DNA from: Scoparia ambigualis | Taxonomy: Eukaryota > Arthropoda > Insecta > Lepidoptera > Crambidae | Direction: 5' to 3' | Assembly (NCBI GenBank): GCA_963921215.1 | Contig: OY992520.1 | Span: 2,403,487-2,467,486, forward strand | Length of the DNA stretch: 64,000 nucleotides | In this document: positions 33,018 to 44,179 of the stretch, piece after piece | Layout of the letters: every line of letters starts with the position of its first letter | How positions within the stretch are numbered: the first letter of the stretch is position 1 | Position numbers and translations under genes: made by a program | Notes under the pieces: generated by a model | What the model saw: the letters and a program-made list of their open reading frames with translations, nothing else | Told to the model about the DNA's origin: nothing | The model's database searches: none

Positions 33018-33590
33018 GTACCAATGTTTAAATACTTGGGTCATGTGGTCACTGCGGACCTGACCGACGGTTGCGATGTTGATGCGCACAGCGTTGTCAG
33101 TACGTGGTAATATGCTGGCCCGCAGGTTTGCGCATTGTACGGGTGAGGTAAAGGTAGCATTATTTAAGGCATACTGCCAGTCTTTGTACTTACATAAGCG
33201 GCCTGTGGGTTAGCTACACTCAAAAGACCTTCAACGCTCTGCTAGTCCTTTATAATAATATATGTTTCGGATGCTGCTGGGACTGCGGAGATTCTGCAGT
33301 GCGTCTGGCATGTTTGCCGACGCTCACATATTCTAATCAGAAAAAAATTACTTCCATCAAAAACAGAATGCTCGGCATTCCCGACAGTATTTTTAAAGGT
33401 TTTAGTGGGGAGGTGGGTCAGCGCACTAATGAGGCACTGGATCACCGCCTTAATAAATCCTAATGCGGAGCAAATTTATTTTTAAATTAATTTTAATATT
33501 GTATATCTCATTGTATTTTTAGTAACATAAATGTAAGAACTCGTTACTAGCAATTGGATCTGGTTATCTGAATAAATAAATATTAATATT
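33018..33590 (+). pseudogene. Decayed LINE RT C-terminal remnant
   Basis: Plus-strand phrases from an endonuclease-reverse transcriptase type ORF2: MFKYLGHVVT at 33024, NMLARRFAHCTGEVKVALFK then AYCQSLY (about 33110-33195), LWVSYTQKTFNAL (about 33205-33245), and NRMLGIPDSIF (about 33365). They fall in different frames, so several indels have occurred. The tail is AT-rich, ending AATAAATAAATATTAATATT near 33590. No catalytic box remains. Confidence 0.75.
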
Positions 33591-35745
33591 ATTAATCAAA
33601 CTCTTAATTCTGATAATAAATTAAGTATCAAAAATTGCAATCCAAGTTCAAATTACAAGATGGCCAACACCATAATTTGTGAGAAAATAAGAAATGTTAC
33701 GTTAAAAGTGAATAATCAAACTATCCGTGTAAGAGCCTTGTTATACCAGGCTCGCAGCTGACTAAAGGAGTTGAAAAGCCCTCTTTTTCTTGTCTCGGCT
33801 ATAAAAGACGCCAGTTTTTACACTAGGAAGTAATTATCTCTGAAAAGTTCTAAGAAATCAGAAGTAGAGAAGTTCAGACGCGTCTTTTTATACTACACTT
33901 TGTGGACAGCATAGTTGTCTGTAATGCCTTGCGTTACCATTTTATTTGCTTAAATGCGTGGTTTTTGTTTTCATTTAATTTACAATGATTTTAATTAACT
34001 TAACTTTGGAAGAGTGATGTAAAACATTTTCGCGTCATTGTAAAAGTTAAATCTCCATTTGATATTTATTACAACAACCAACAACAACAACAACCTATCT
34101 TTTACCTGCAAATATTTATAGAAGTTAGAGCTTTATTTATATACATCATTTTTGTTTATCTATTTCTTGTTAAAATATTAGAACGAACATACGGTTTGCC
34201 TGATAGAGAGCGGGCACCGCAAACATTTTTTAATAACTTAAATAATAGTTGAAGGTCCAGTTTCTTATCCGCTAACGCGATTCGGGCCTCCCGCGCTTTG
34301 GCACTTTGTTTGGCACTGGACACTCGTCGAGTAGCAGCCGTAATGGCGGTGTCGAGTTGCCGCCGCGCGATTGTTTAAAAAAGTAATTTATGACCCAGTT
34401 GTTGTTTTTTGTGTTGCCTAAGAATGGAACTTAAAAATTAATGACAAAGTCGCTTGGATTTAGGGTTTCTTTTAGTAAATAATAGGTTCTAAAGTCCGCC
34501 TATCGTAAATTTTGATGATTTGGTTCACAAAAAAAAATGTTTTGTAGTGTTAAAAGAACTTGAATGGTTTATACTTTAAAAGGCGCGGTAAAAATATTCT
34601 ACGAAAATATATATTAAAAGAAAAAATTTAAAAACAAATATAAAAAATAAATATAAATTTACACAGTTCGTCTCGGTTTTTTGATGTTTAAAGCTTGACT
34701 TAAATATTTAATTTATTCATAAATACAACACATAAATTTTTTTAAAATACTTTAATACATATATAAAACATTGATAGTACTTTGAATAATAGCTTAAATA
34801 ATTAAACATTGACGAAATTAGTTGAAAATGGTATTTTTTTACCACTTTTATTTAAATTAAGAAAAAAATTACTTAAATTAACTTACCTCCCTAAGTTTTG
34901 TGTTAAAACGTTCACGAGAAACACTATTAACTAAATAACACAACAAACACAAAACAAACAACTCTTACTATAATATACCCCTATGTCTGTCGAGCAAGCT
35001 CCTGGAGGACGCTATATATACGTATTTCAATATATTTTTTTCGGCTTCTCAAAAATGATTTGCAGTGTTGCTAAAGGCTAAAAACGATACGAGATACGAA
35101 CACAGTAAAAATAAAGTTACTGAACTATAAGCAGTTCCAGTACAAAAAAAACGTTATTATGAGTTTGGGACTTAACTGTCACAGTGCCACTTTACTGACA
35201 TTTTTTTCTGGGCTAGATTAATTGTCCCAGTGCCAAAAAAGCGGTTATCTAAACTAATAAGTTATGTGAGCTAACACCAATAACAAAGTGTTATGGTGTT
35301 ACAAGAAGCTCTAAATAAATATCGTTTAGTACATTAATCGGAAAATAAATCATACATCGCATCAGAGAGACCAAACGCAGCATTTAGTAAACGCGCACAG
35401 CCGCCCGGCCGGAAGGCGAGCGATCATTTGACCAACTTTTTTCATTATCTCCGCCAACTCGAATACTTTTATAGTAGTCCTATTTCGTTTTTAGTTGTGA
35501 TTTTCTTTTGGTGCTTTTTTGTAACATTTATCCCGCTAACTTCCGTCATTAGCTTTTACAAGGCTATTCTAAGTTTTTAAAAGGGGAGTACCTATAAAAT
35601 TTTTCCATTACACACTTCCCAACGAAGTATGAAGCAAGTTGTTTCAGCAATCACTACTGTTTGTTACATTCGTTTTTATAATTTTAATAGACTAAAATAT
35701 TTAAAATTTCGAAATGCCGCGTCACCGGAAAACATCAAGTAAAAA
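33591..35745. other. Long AT-rich unassigned stretch
   Basis: No gene is visible. 34195-34225 has GGTTTGCCTGATAGAGAGCG, a phrase common in lepidopteran repeats. 35150-35240 repeats the phrase CAGTGCCA around TGTCACAGTGCCAC/TGTCCCAGTGCCAA. Otherwise unassigned. Confidence 0.4.
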
Positions 35746-35746
35746 A

Positions 35747-35870
35747 CATCTCGAGTTCCTATCAGTGCTTCGGAAGGCACTTAAAGCCATTGGTCACGTT
35801 TGTTGTCGTAACATGACAGTCGTTAAAACCCACTAACCCGTATTGGGCCAGCGTGAGGGGTTGTGGTGCC
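35747..35870 (+). mobile_element. SINE-B fragment
   Basis: CATCTCGAGTTCCTATCAGT, GCTTCGGAAGGCACTTAAAG and GTTAAAACCCACTAACCCGT match the body of SINE-B. The tRNA head and GAT tail are absent. Confidence 0.7.
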
Positions 35871-35874
35871 TGTA

Positions 35875-36137
35875 TGTATATGTGCAGTCTTTAGTCCGTT
35901 AGTATCCTTTTACGACACCCAAGGGAAGAGAGGGGGTGTTAGTATTCTTTCACTGCTACGCGTTATAAATCAATAACCATGACGCGTAGCGGTGAAATAA
36001 ATCTTCCCTTGGGTGTCGTAAAAGGCGACTAACAGACTAAAGACTGTACATACATCCAACAGCATAGTGCAGCGATGGGCTAACCATCTGTCACGCTGAG
36101 CACATGTGTAGGCGTTATTGGTGAAAAGTGGACCTAT
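35875..36137. repeat. Two family-A pieces in inverted, facing arrangement
   Basis: 35875-35966 is minus (GTGCAGTCTTTAGTCCGTTA to TTCTTTCACTGCTACGCG); 35973-36137 is plus (GACGCGTAGCGGTGAAATAA to TTATTGGTGAAAAGTGGACC). The ACGCG ends abut with a few bases between, so the pair forms a short palindrome. Confidence 0.8.
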
Positions 36138-36349
36138 ACTAACTAAACCATCATTGGTTATTTTGCAGTACTCTTGATGATCGGACGTGTTTAAAGTTGA
36201 TTAAAATATAAATCTTAAGTAAATGAATATTGACCTACTTAGTTGTGCATAGGCGGTAGTGTTTCTGTGTCACGCTGTGATTGCATAAGTGAATGACTCG
36301 CATTATGTTTGGTGTTTGACTATTTACTTTGTTAGTAGATATAACAACA

Positions 36350-37554
36350 TGAGTAGTCCCTTCAATCGGAGTGGAAAAACGCAACGAAGTCTCCTGCCCA
36401 CACCTCGCCCAGCGACATGACAGACATGGACGAGAATGCTCCCGAAATCGTAGCGACTTCTGAAATACAGAAATGGATGTCTACCATTGAACAGTGCCTT
36501 AATGAAGTCTGCGCTATCTCAGCAGAAGGAAAGCTGAACTCAGACCAAAAGTTAAGAATTCATAACTTATGCCGGAAAGTTGGACATGGAACTTCCCAAA
36601 TGGCTGTCAAGTATCAGCCTTTAAGCAAAATACTCTTCTTGTACAAGCAAACCTTCAGGCGCTCAATGAAAACCAAGACCTATCAGAACGTCTTTATGAC
36701 CTAAAACGAAGCATCCAGGAGTCCACAGTCACGGCTAACCCTATTTCGCTGATATGGTCAAAAAAATAATACCACTTTCATTCGCCCTAATAATGTAGTC
36801 CGTAGCAATTTATCCAAACGATAAATCAAAATTAAGCGAAGACACAAAAGCCCTGGTCCAGCAAATTATCAACCCTGAAGTAATGAAGCTGCATGTCCGT
36901 GGATTACGTAAAACTAGAAACGGCGGGGTCATAATAAGCACGGACACGAAGGATGACGTTGAAAAGTTAAAGCAGTCGGTACAGCTTACCACCTCGGGCT
37001 TGACAATAGATGAGCCACATAAGCGCAGACCTCGCATCGTTGTAATCGGAGTACCTACATCTATGCAGGAGCAAGAGGTTTTCAAGTGCATTTACGAACA
37101 AAATTTGGCCGATAAATTGCAGGGCACAACTTGCGATAACTTTTTGACCTCTATTAAGCTTAGCCACAAATCAGGCAAAAAAGACTCGTTGACTTGTAAT
37201 TACGTCATAGAGGTTCCAGCTGTTATACGTAAGGCCCTTATATCTCAAGATCGAGTTTTTGTGAATTGGTCATCTTGCCCTGTGAGAGACTTTACTTTGG
37301 TCACTAGATGTTTTAAGTGCCAACAGTATGGTCACGCGGCCAAGTCGTGTAGAGCGTCAACTCATTCATGTGGCCACTGCGGAGACCTAGGTCATTCGAT
37401 GACCGATTGCATGAAGAAAGCCGAACCTGCTAAATGTGCGACTTGCCTACAATTTAAGAAGCCGAGCAATCATAAAACACGTGATATTGATTGTCCTGCC
37501 AAAAAAATGGCCGAACAAAAATATATTAACTCTATCGATTATGAAGGCGCCTAA
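36350..37554 (+). pseudogene. LINE ORF1: zinc-knuckle nucleic-acid-binding protein
   Basis: The likely start is ATG 36350 (MSSPFNRSGKT). A one-base frame change near 36415 joins it to the segment at 36417-36600, and others occur near 36600 and 36760-36800. From 36883 to 37554 the frame is intact: KLHVRGLRKTRNGGVIISTD (an RNA-recognition-like domain of R1/Jockey ORF1 proteins), then three knuckles, CFKCQQYGHAAKSC, CGHCGDLGHSMTDC and CATCLQFKKPSNHKTRDIDC. The role in an intact element is binding element RNA in the ribonucleoprotein. The stop at 37552-37554 lies just inside ORF2. Confidence 0.8.
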
Positions 37555-38460
37555 GAACGCCGTCCAGTATATTCTAATTTTGATCTTTTTTAATATGACT
37601 AATAATTTAATTTACGATTTAGATAACTTCTCCGTATCAGAGTCAAAAGCATGTGATGTCGAAAATTGCAAACAACATCTTTCACACTATGCAAACAATG
37701 CACTAACCATTCTGACCAAAAATATTCGTAGTATTTATAAGAACATGGATAATTTTAGCTGTTTCGTTCAAAGATTAAATATTAAGTGTGACGTAATTAT
37801 ACTAACCGAGTGTTGGCTGGCTAAACACAGTGGCAGTTTACCTATGAAATCGGGTTACAATATTTTCAGTAGCAAAGTTAATTATAACCAAAATGATGGG
37901 GTGGTAGTATATGCAAGAAATACACTATTAAATATTTCTGTTGAGGACACTAGCCTACAATACTGCAACAGTCTTTTAATCAAAATTGGTGCAGACACTG
38001 CAGTACTTGCTTTATATAGACCCTGATGTTTTCGGTACATAGACTGTTTTATTGCGTCATTAAATGAGCTATTAAAAGAACTATCATCTTTCAGAACCAT
38101 AGCATTAATAGGTGACGTAAATATAAACATTATGCCCGAAAACTGTGAAACATCTGCTCACGAGTATCTTAACCTGTGCTCCTTCCATGGTCTTCTACCT
38201 GCACACTTGATCCCAACCTACCAAAACGGCTCCTGCTTAGATCACATTATGCTTAAAACCCACTAACCTACAGGTACCCTAGTGACTAACTAAGCTGTAA
38301 CCGACCATAAAGCGGCTATACTAACCATAAGTCTAAAACCACCTAGGCATCAACGCACGCAGCTTAAGTCTAAATGAAATATGATTAAACTCGAAGACGA
38401 TTTATGTAACATTGACCTCGAACCAGTTTATAGCTCTGCTGACGCTGACACCGCGTTGAC

Positions 38461-38520
38461 TTAGATATGGCTTGTTGCACATTCTTACTTAGTTAAGAAT
38501 GTGCAACAAGCCATATCTAA
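38461..38520. repeat. Perfect 27-bp inverted repeat with 6-base loop inside LINE ORF2
   Basis: Arms 38461-38487 and 38494-38520 are exactly complementary (left arm starts TTAGATATGGCTTGTTGCAC); the loop is CTTAGT. The right arm reads as the natural protein (NVQQAIS); the left arm introduces the TAG stop at 38462-38464. Confidence 0.95.
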
Positions 38521-40549
38521 CAATACTAGCAAAGTAAAAATAAGCAGAAGAAATTACAATATCAAACCTTGGATAACTCCTGGCCTAATTCGCTGTATGA
38601 GACATAGAGATAAACTTCATTTTAAAGCTAAATCTAACTTAGAAAATTCATTCTTACAAATAACATATAAACGATATCGGAACTTCTGTAATAACATTTT
38701 GAAAAAAGTTAAAAACAATTACGACAAAAATAAACTGGAGCAGGCAGGAAAAAACAGTAAAAAGGTCTGGAAATTCTTTAAAAATGTTTCCTATACGTCT
38801 AAGCGACATGAATCGACATCGAGTTTATTACAAACACAACCTACACCGCTTTTATCTGCTAACAGTGCAAATAATTTCTTTGTCAATGTAGGTAAAACTT
38901 TAGCAGAGCGCTTTCAGACACAACCTATCTTCCCCAGGACTTTAAAAAGTTTTAATCAGTGTAGCTCTAATGTAAAATCTTTTGTTTTATTAGCCACAGA
39001 CTCCTCAGAAGTAGAAAGAATTATTATGAGTTTGAAAAATAACTGTGCTGTTGGCTGGGATAACATCTCTAACAAAATGCTAAAACACTTTAAACATATC
39101 CTGCTCCTGCCTCTAACGTATATTTTTCAGCTTTGTCTCACCAAAGGAGTTTTTCCCAATTGTTTGAAAAGAGCTATTGTTGTTCCCGTATATAAATCGG
39201 GTAGTAAAGAACAAATTTCAAATTATAGGCCTATATCGATACTTTCCTCCATATGAAAAATTTTAGAAAAAATTATAAACAACAGATTAGTACATTTTTT
39301 GGAAAATAATTCGCTCTTGTCAAACAATCAATTTGGTTTTAGAGCTAATTTATCAACGGATGAGGCAGTTCATCAGTTAACTAACTATATCGCACAAGAT
39401 AAAGGCAATAAAACAATAGGTATATTCCTGGATCTTGCAAAAGCTTTTGATACAGTTTCGATACCCATCCTATTGAATAAGCTTGAAACAATAGGTATAA
39501 GAGATAAACAACTGAAGTTGTTTACAAGTTATTTAAGTGATCGTAGCCAATGCGTTAAAATAGGCAATGTGATCAGTGCTGACAGGTGCAACACTTCCTT
39601 TGGTGTCCCACAAGGAAGTATAATTGGGCCTACCTTACTTTTAATTTACATTAATGACCTCTGCAACCTTCAACTAAACGGCGGTAAAATATTATCGTAC
39701 GCCGATGACACTGCTCTACTTTTTTCTGCAGCGACGGAGCTCGCGGCTTACGAAATTGCACAAAATGGCTTCAATGTTGTAAATAACTGGCTTAATCAAC
39801 ATTTACTAACACTAAATGCTGATAAAACTAAATATATCACATTCTCGATGCGCAAATCAACTTCTACAACAAGAACATCTTTGTATGCTCATGATGGCTG
39901 TAATTTATACACAAACATGTCTTGCAATTGCCCTACCATTTCTAGCACTCGCAATATAAAGTATCTTGGGGTAATTATTGACGAGAATCTGTCATTCCGT
40001 TATCATATTGAAGCTTTAAGTAACAGAATGCGTAAGCTCATGTTTGTATTTAAAAAACTTCGTTCGATTGCAGATACCAAATTAATAATGCAAGTTTACG
40101 TGGCCTTATGTCAGTCGATACTAACTTACTGCATCACTGCATGGGGTGGTACGTATAAGTTCCTGTTATTAACTGTCGAAAGAGCCCAAAGAGCAATCCT
40201 AAAGGTGTCCACTTTCCGTCCTTATCTATATCCTACTCATCTTTTATATGAATCCTGTAAAGTTTTAACAGTTCGGCAATTATTTATAAAAAGCACGATA
40301 CTAAAACAGCACACGGCTCTTCCTTACAGCACTGAAATTACTAATAAAAGGAGGAAGGACATGGTTTGCACTTATCTCAAAGGTACAAAATGCGCTTTCT
40401 CATCAAGGTTCTTTATTTTCTTAGGACCCTTTCTGTACAACAGGATTAATGCTAAGTGTTATATTTATCCGTTAAACACTATCAGCTGCAAAAAGGTTGT
40501 ACAGAAAGAACTACAAAAATTGACCTACGACGATACGGAGGGGTTAATG

Positions 40550-40807
40550 GTGACCTCCTTGGTCGAGTGGTTTGTACACCGGTTTTCATGGTGTCGCCAT
40601 CTCTGAGGTCCCGGGTTCGAACCCCGGTCGGGTCAATTAAGAAATTATTGATTTCTAAATTGTCTCGGGTCTGGGTGTTTTCTATGTATAATAAGTATGT
40701 ATTTAAGTATTTTAAGTATGTTTATCCGTTGTCTAGTAACCATTTAACGAGTTTCTTCGAAGCTTCTCTTGGGCTAGATAATTGGTGTGATTGTAGGAAA
40801 GATTAGA
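40550..40807 (+). mobile_element. tRNA-derived SINE (SINE-H) inserted in LINE ORF2
   Basis: A box-like TTGGTCGAGTGGT at 40559-40571 and B box GGGTTCGAACCCC at 40613-40625 are well preserved. The body has GGTCTGGGTGTTTTCTATGT and GGGCTAGATAATTGGTGTG. It is flanked by TTAATG (40544-40549 and 40808-40813), a likely target-site duplication. A second copy lies at 42546-42778. Confidence 0.85.
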
Positions 40808-41085
40808 TTAATGACCGTTGTTAGGTAATTTTGTTTTATTTATTTCTGTGTAAAACTTATTAGCTTATTTAAAAAAAAAAACTTATTATTTTTTATTTAT
40901 GTCTTTATATTAGATTTAATGTTTCGATTTATATTAAACTTAGCCTAAGCCCACATTCGCCTGAAAAACAGGGTTTACCTAGCTCAGGCAACACAATTTA
41001 ATCTACTTTTAATTATTAGTTAAGAGCTCTTTGTAAAGCGTATATATAGATGTAAGCGTATTTAAATAAAGATATTATATATTAT

Positions 41086-41266
41086 CTAAGTCTAACTAAC
41101 CCATCGGCGATAATAGTCGTGATTACAACTTTTATCGTCGATAGGTTACAAAACAACAGATATAATTGATTATTAAATTCAGTTCCGTTAGTTTTCAAGC
41201 AGTGGTCTCTGTGTCTACCTCTTTGAAAAAATAAAATGGCGTCATGTATGTCTATGTATGTACGAG
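41086..41266. other. Unassigned short stretch
   Basis: No feature recognised between the LINE tail and the long-TIR MITE. Confidence 0.35.
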
Positions 41267-41657
41267 TATATAAGGTGACTGCTAGAAACTGCAAGATACT
41301 TCAAGCGCTGGTCAGGTCAAGTGTTTTAAACATGACAAAAATGACAAAAAAGATTGCAGACTAAAGTAGGTACTTATGGCCCAGCTGAACGCGGACGGGT
41401 CAACCGACGGTTGGGTCAACGGCCGACAGGTGCCCGCGCGTTGTAAATAATCGTTATTTAATAGTTAATTCTTTCATTTTGTTTTTCTTATGTTATTGCT
41501 TTAAAATAAATTAGATACTCAATAAAAATTCTTAAAATGAATATTTCATGAAATGTAGAAAAGCACGAATTTCTTTTTGACATTTTTGTCATGTATAAAA
41601 CACTAGACCTGATCAGCACTTGAAGTTTCTTGCGGTTTCTAGCACTCATTTTATATA
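41267..41657. mobile_element. Long-TIR MITE, about 390 bp
   Basis: The left arm (41267-41352: TATATAAGGTGACTGCTAGA, AACTGCAAGATACTTCAAG, ACATGACAAAAATGACAAA) is matched by the complement of the right arm (41570-41657) with a few substitutions, about 80 bp of terminal inverted repeat. The interior has a GC-rich core (GACGGGTCAACCGACGGTTG) and no protein. Target-site duplication not resolved because the ends are AT-rich. Confidence 0.8.
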
Positions 41658-41670
41658 TTATTATTTGGTA

Positions 41671-41771
41671 AGAGGCGGACTGGTGGATACAGTAGCGCTA
41701 TAACTGCGGTCCACATTGCCTGGTACCTGACTAATCCTTTGAGGAGAGTGGTCGAGTATGTATGTATGTTT
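41671..41771 (+). repeat. Family-A 3' fragment
   Basis: CTGCGGTCCACATTGCCTGG, TGACTAATCCTTTGAGGAGA and a (TATG)n tail. Confidence 0.7.
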
Positions 41772-41920
41772 ACATGTATATTGTCTAGTCTTTAGCGTAC
41801 AGGTAGGTACTGGTGCGTATGCTTTTAGCCTTATCCCTCGGCCAACCTTTCCTTACATACATGTAGGAGTGGGTCTAAATAATTAACACTGATTACTGTT
41901 TAAATTATTTATAACCGTGA

Positions 41921-42150
41921 TACGTAGCAGTGAAAGAATACTACCACCCTTCCTCTTTCTTTGGGTGTCGTAAAAGGCGATTAACCAGCTAGAGACTGCA
42001 CATACATCCAACAGCATACAGCGGTGATATGTGCAGTCGTTATTTGGTGAAAAGTGTACTTTGGTAGAAGACTGCTTTTGCTGTCCTCATTGCCTAGTCT
42101 CTAACTACCACCATATAACCACTAACCCTTAGGGGACAATACTGTGATTA
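41921..42150 (+). repeat. Dispersed repeat family A, with an internal deletion
   Basis: TGATACGTAGCAGTGAAAGA to CCTTAGGGGACAATACTGTG. The GGGCTCACCACCTGTCACGC part is missing. Confidence 0.8.
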
Positions 42151-42545
42151 TATAAATGAATGAATTATTTATTTAAGTTGATTCGTTTGACAAAACTTTT
42201 TCACGTCTTCTATCAATGGCGCCGTCGTCGTACAGAGTGAAACGACGCTAGACCACAGACATATTATATGGCTGTGCGCTAGAGTTCACAAGCAAAGGAA
42301 CTAAAATTATAAATCCTACATACATGCGATTGGTATACCATCATTGTAAATATATGTGTACATGCCGGCATATTGCGAGTCGCGAGCGGTCCGATTCGTA
42401 TCCGGCGAGGAAGCGCCGGATGTTTACTTACAGCCGGCTAACGGGCATACGAGTAGGTAGGTATACATATTCAGCACCATGATAATATAAAGTAAAAAGT
42501 AAGGTAATGTAGGTATAGCCTATATGATGGACGACCTATGTACCT
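42151..42545. other. Unassigned stretch with a GC-rich patch
   Basis: 42370-42440 is GC-rich (GGTCCGATTCGTATCCGGCG, GGAAGCGCCGGATG). No gene or repeat recognised. Confidence 0.4.
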
Positions 42546-42778
42546 ATGGACGACCTCCGTGGTCGAGTGATTGGTTCAATTCCCGGGTTCAATTCCCGGT
42601 CGGGTCAATTTAGCGAAAAACTGTTTCTGTAAATTGGATTTCAGGTCTGGGTGTTTTTCCTATGTTTATGTATATTTATCCGTTATCTTATCATATTAAC
42701 GAGTTTCAAAATTATACTCATCTCGGTCTAGATAATTGGTGTGAGCGTAACAAATTTAATTTTAATTTAATTTAATTT
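42546..42778 (+). mobile_element. tRNA-derived SINE-H, second copy
   Basis: GACCTCCGTGGTCGAGTGAT, then GGTTCAATTCCCGGTCGGGT, GGTCTGGGTGTTTTTCCTAT and TCTAGATAATTGGTGTGAGC, with a tail of (AATTT)n at about 42750-42778. The head shows a small internal duplication (TTCAATTCCCGGG). Confidence 0.8.
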
Positions 42779-42782
42779 AATA

Positions 42783-42892
42783 TACCGTCCCACTGCTGGG
42801 CAAAGGCAAAGGTCGTTGAAATTAAGTCTTCTTTACATTTGATGACTACAACCAATCAAAGACTTAGCGTGCCATCCGAAGCACGGATTTAA
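42783..42892 (-). mobile_element. SINE-B fragment, diverged
   Basis: The plus strand reads CGTCCCACTGCTGGGCAAAG ... GTGCCATCCGAAGCACGG, the complement of the SINE-B end and body. Confidence 0.6.
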
Positions 42893-43224
42893 GTTAAAAT
42901 AATTTTACTGAATCTGTAAGTAGATAACAGTTAATTTCAATTTATAAGATTGGCATCTAATCCAAGTCCAAGCAAACGATTTAAACCGCCACGTCTAACA
43001 GAAACGTGTTGGAATTTAATTAGTATCCAAGAGATCAACGTTCTTACCTTCAGCCAGTGACAACTGGTTGTAAATTGATAATTGGTAAAATTAATATTAA
43101 ATTATTAAAATTGATAAGTTATTGCTAAGGTTGACTAAAGATTTGCATGCATTTTATTTATGCAATTTTTTTGATAATTCGCCACTCTTATGAAGTGTCG
43201 CTCTCACTCAACAGATTAAACACA

Positions 43225-43410
43225 AATGATTTTTTTTTTATAAAAGAGGGGGGCAAACGAGCAGGTGGGTCACCTGATGGAGAGTAATCACCGCCGCCCA
43301 TAGACACCCGCAAAACCAGAGGAATCGCAGACGCGCTGCCGGCCTTTAAGGAAGGAATAGGTTTAAAGAAGGAATAGGAATCGGACAGGGGGGGGAAGTG
43401 GTGGAGGTGG
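43225..43410 (-). mobile_element. SINE-like element C, 5'-truncated
   Basis: T-rich start (A tail on the minus strand), GGGCAAACGAGCAGGTGGGT, CACCTGATGGAGAGTAATCA, GCCGGCCTTTAAGGAAGGAA. The head half is missing, as expected from incomplete reverse transcription. Confidence 0.8.
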
Positions 43411-43782
43411 ACGGGGGTGTATCAGCGAAGCGGCGCGAATAGGCGCGTTTTATAGGTTTTTTGCCTAAATAGGAAAAAAACAAGGGAAGTAAAAAATACG
43501 TGCTTTTTGCATTCACTATATGAAAAGTTTCTTCTGTTGGTAAAAAAATTAAGTCATTAAAAATGTTTTATCTGACTTACAGCTCTTTTACAATGTTGAG
43601 AGAGCTATGTTTGAATTTTTTTCTACCGAGTGAAATAGTACCAATCATGTTTCTGTCTTCAAGAATCATTAGATATATGTTCAACTATATATTATAAATG
43701 AATTTAAGAACTGTATGTTTTATATTGGTGGCGGTATAATCAATCGAAATTGTTAAAAATAGTAAAAGAGCGCCTTAACTGT
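43411..43782. other. Unassigned AT-rich stretch
   Basis: No feature recognised. Confidence 0.35.
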
Positions 43783-44055
43783 ATCGCGTAGCGGTTAAAA
43801 AAATATCACCACCCTCTTTTCCCTTGGGTTTCGTAAAAGGCGACTAACGGACTAAAGACTGCACACACAACCAACAGCATAGAGCGGCGATGGGCTCACC
43901 ACCTGTCACGCTGACAGTCGCAGACACATGTGCAGTCGCTATTTGGTGAAAAGTGTACTATGGTAGAGGACTGCTTTTGCTATCCTCATTGCCTAGTCTC
44001 TGACTAACCCTCCGAGGATAACAGTCATGATTATATGTATGTATGTATGTTTGAG
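43783..44055 (+). repeat. Dispersed repeat family A, near full length
   Basis: GTATCGCGTAGCGGTTAAAA through GGCGATGGGCTCACCACCTG and TTTGGTGAAAAGTGTACTAT to a (TATG)n tail. It has a small duplication around GCAGTCGC/ACAGTCGCAGAC. Confidence 0.85.
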
Positions 44056-44179
44056 GCTTTTTCCTTAGTAGGACAGTATACAGGCTGTACTGTTTTAACC
44101 ATCCAGTGAACATCGCACAATCTGCTGTGCCATCGGCTATTTGTTTGACATTTTCATTAAACAGATCGAATTTGCTTTT

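Larger units (their letters stand above)
37541..40825 (+). pseudogene. LINE ORF2: endonuclease and reverse transcriptase, interrupted by SINE
   Basis: All parts are in one frame (codon starts 2 modulo 3). Endonuclease: LTILTKNIRSIYKNMDNF, VIILTECWL and ALIGDVNIN. RT: VGWDNISNKMLKHF, NYRPISILSSI, GIFLDLAKAFDTV, FGVPQGSIIGP and the catalytic YADD at 39698-39709. C-terminal part: KYLGVIIDENLSFRYHIEAL, then CITAWGG. In-frame stops: 38024, 38264, 38291, 38375, 38462 and 39254 (start positions). A SINE inserted at 40550 gives an artificial end at 40606. Across the SINE, the duplicated TTAATG leads back into frame and a TAA at 40823-40825. YADD is intact, so the catalytic core would be sound but for the stops. 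Confidence 0.85.
36345..41085 (+). mobile_element. Nearly full-length LINE with R1-type ORF1
   Basis: Plus strand: ORF1 from ATG 36350 to stop 37554, ORF2 from ATG 37541 to a predicted original stop at 40823-40825, then a 3' UTR to about 41085 (TTAAATAAAGATATTATATA). ORF1 and ORF2 overlap by 14 bp in different frames. ORF1 has frame changes; ORF2 stays in one frame throughout but has six stops. A SINE sits near the ORF2 end. I place it in the Jockey/R1 group by its CCHC ORF1 and endonuclease. The 5' boundary is uncertain. Confidence 0.85.
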
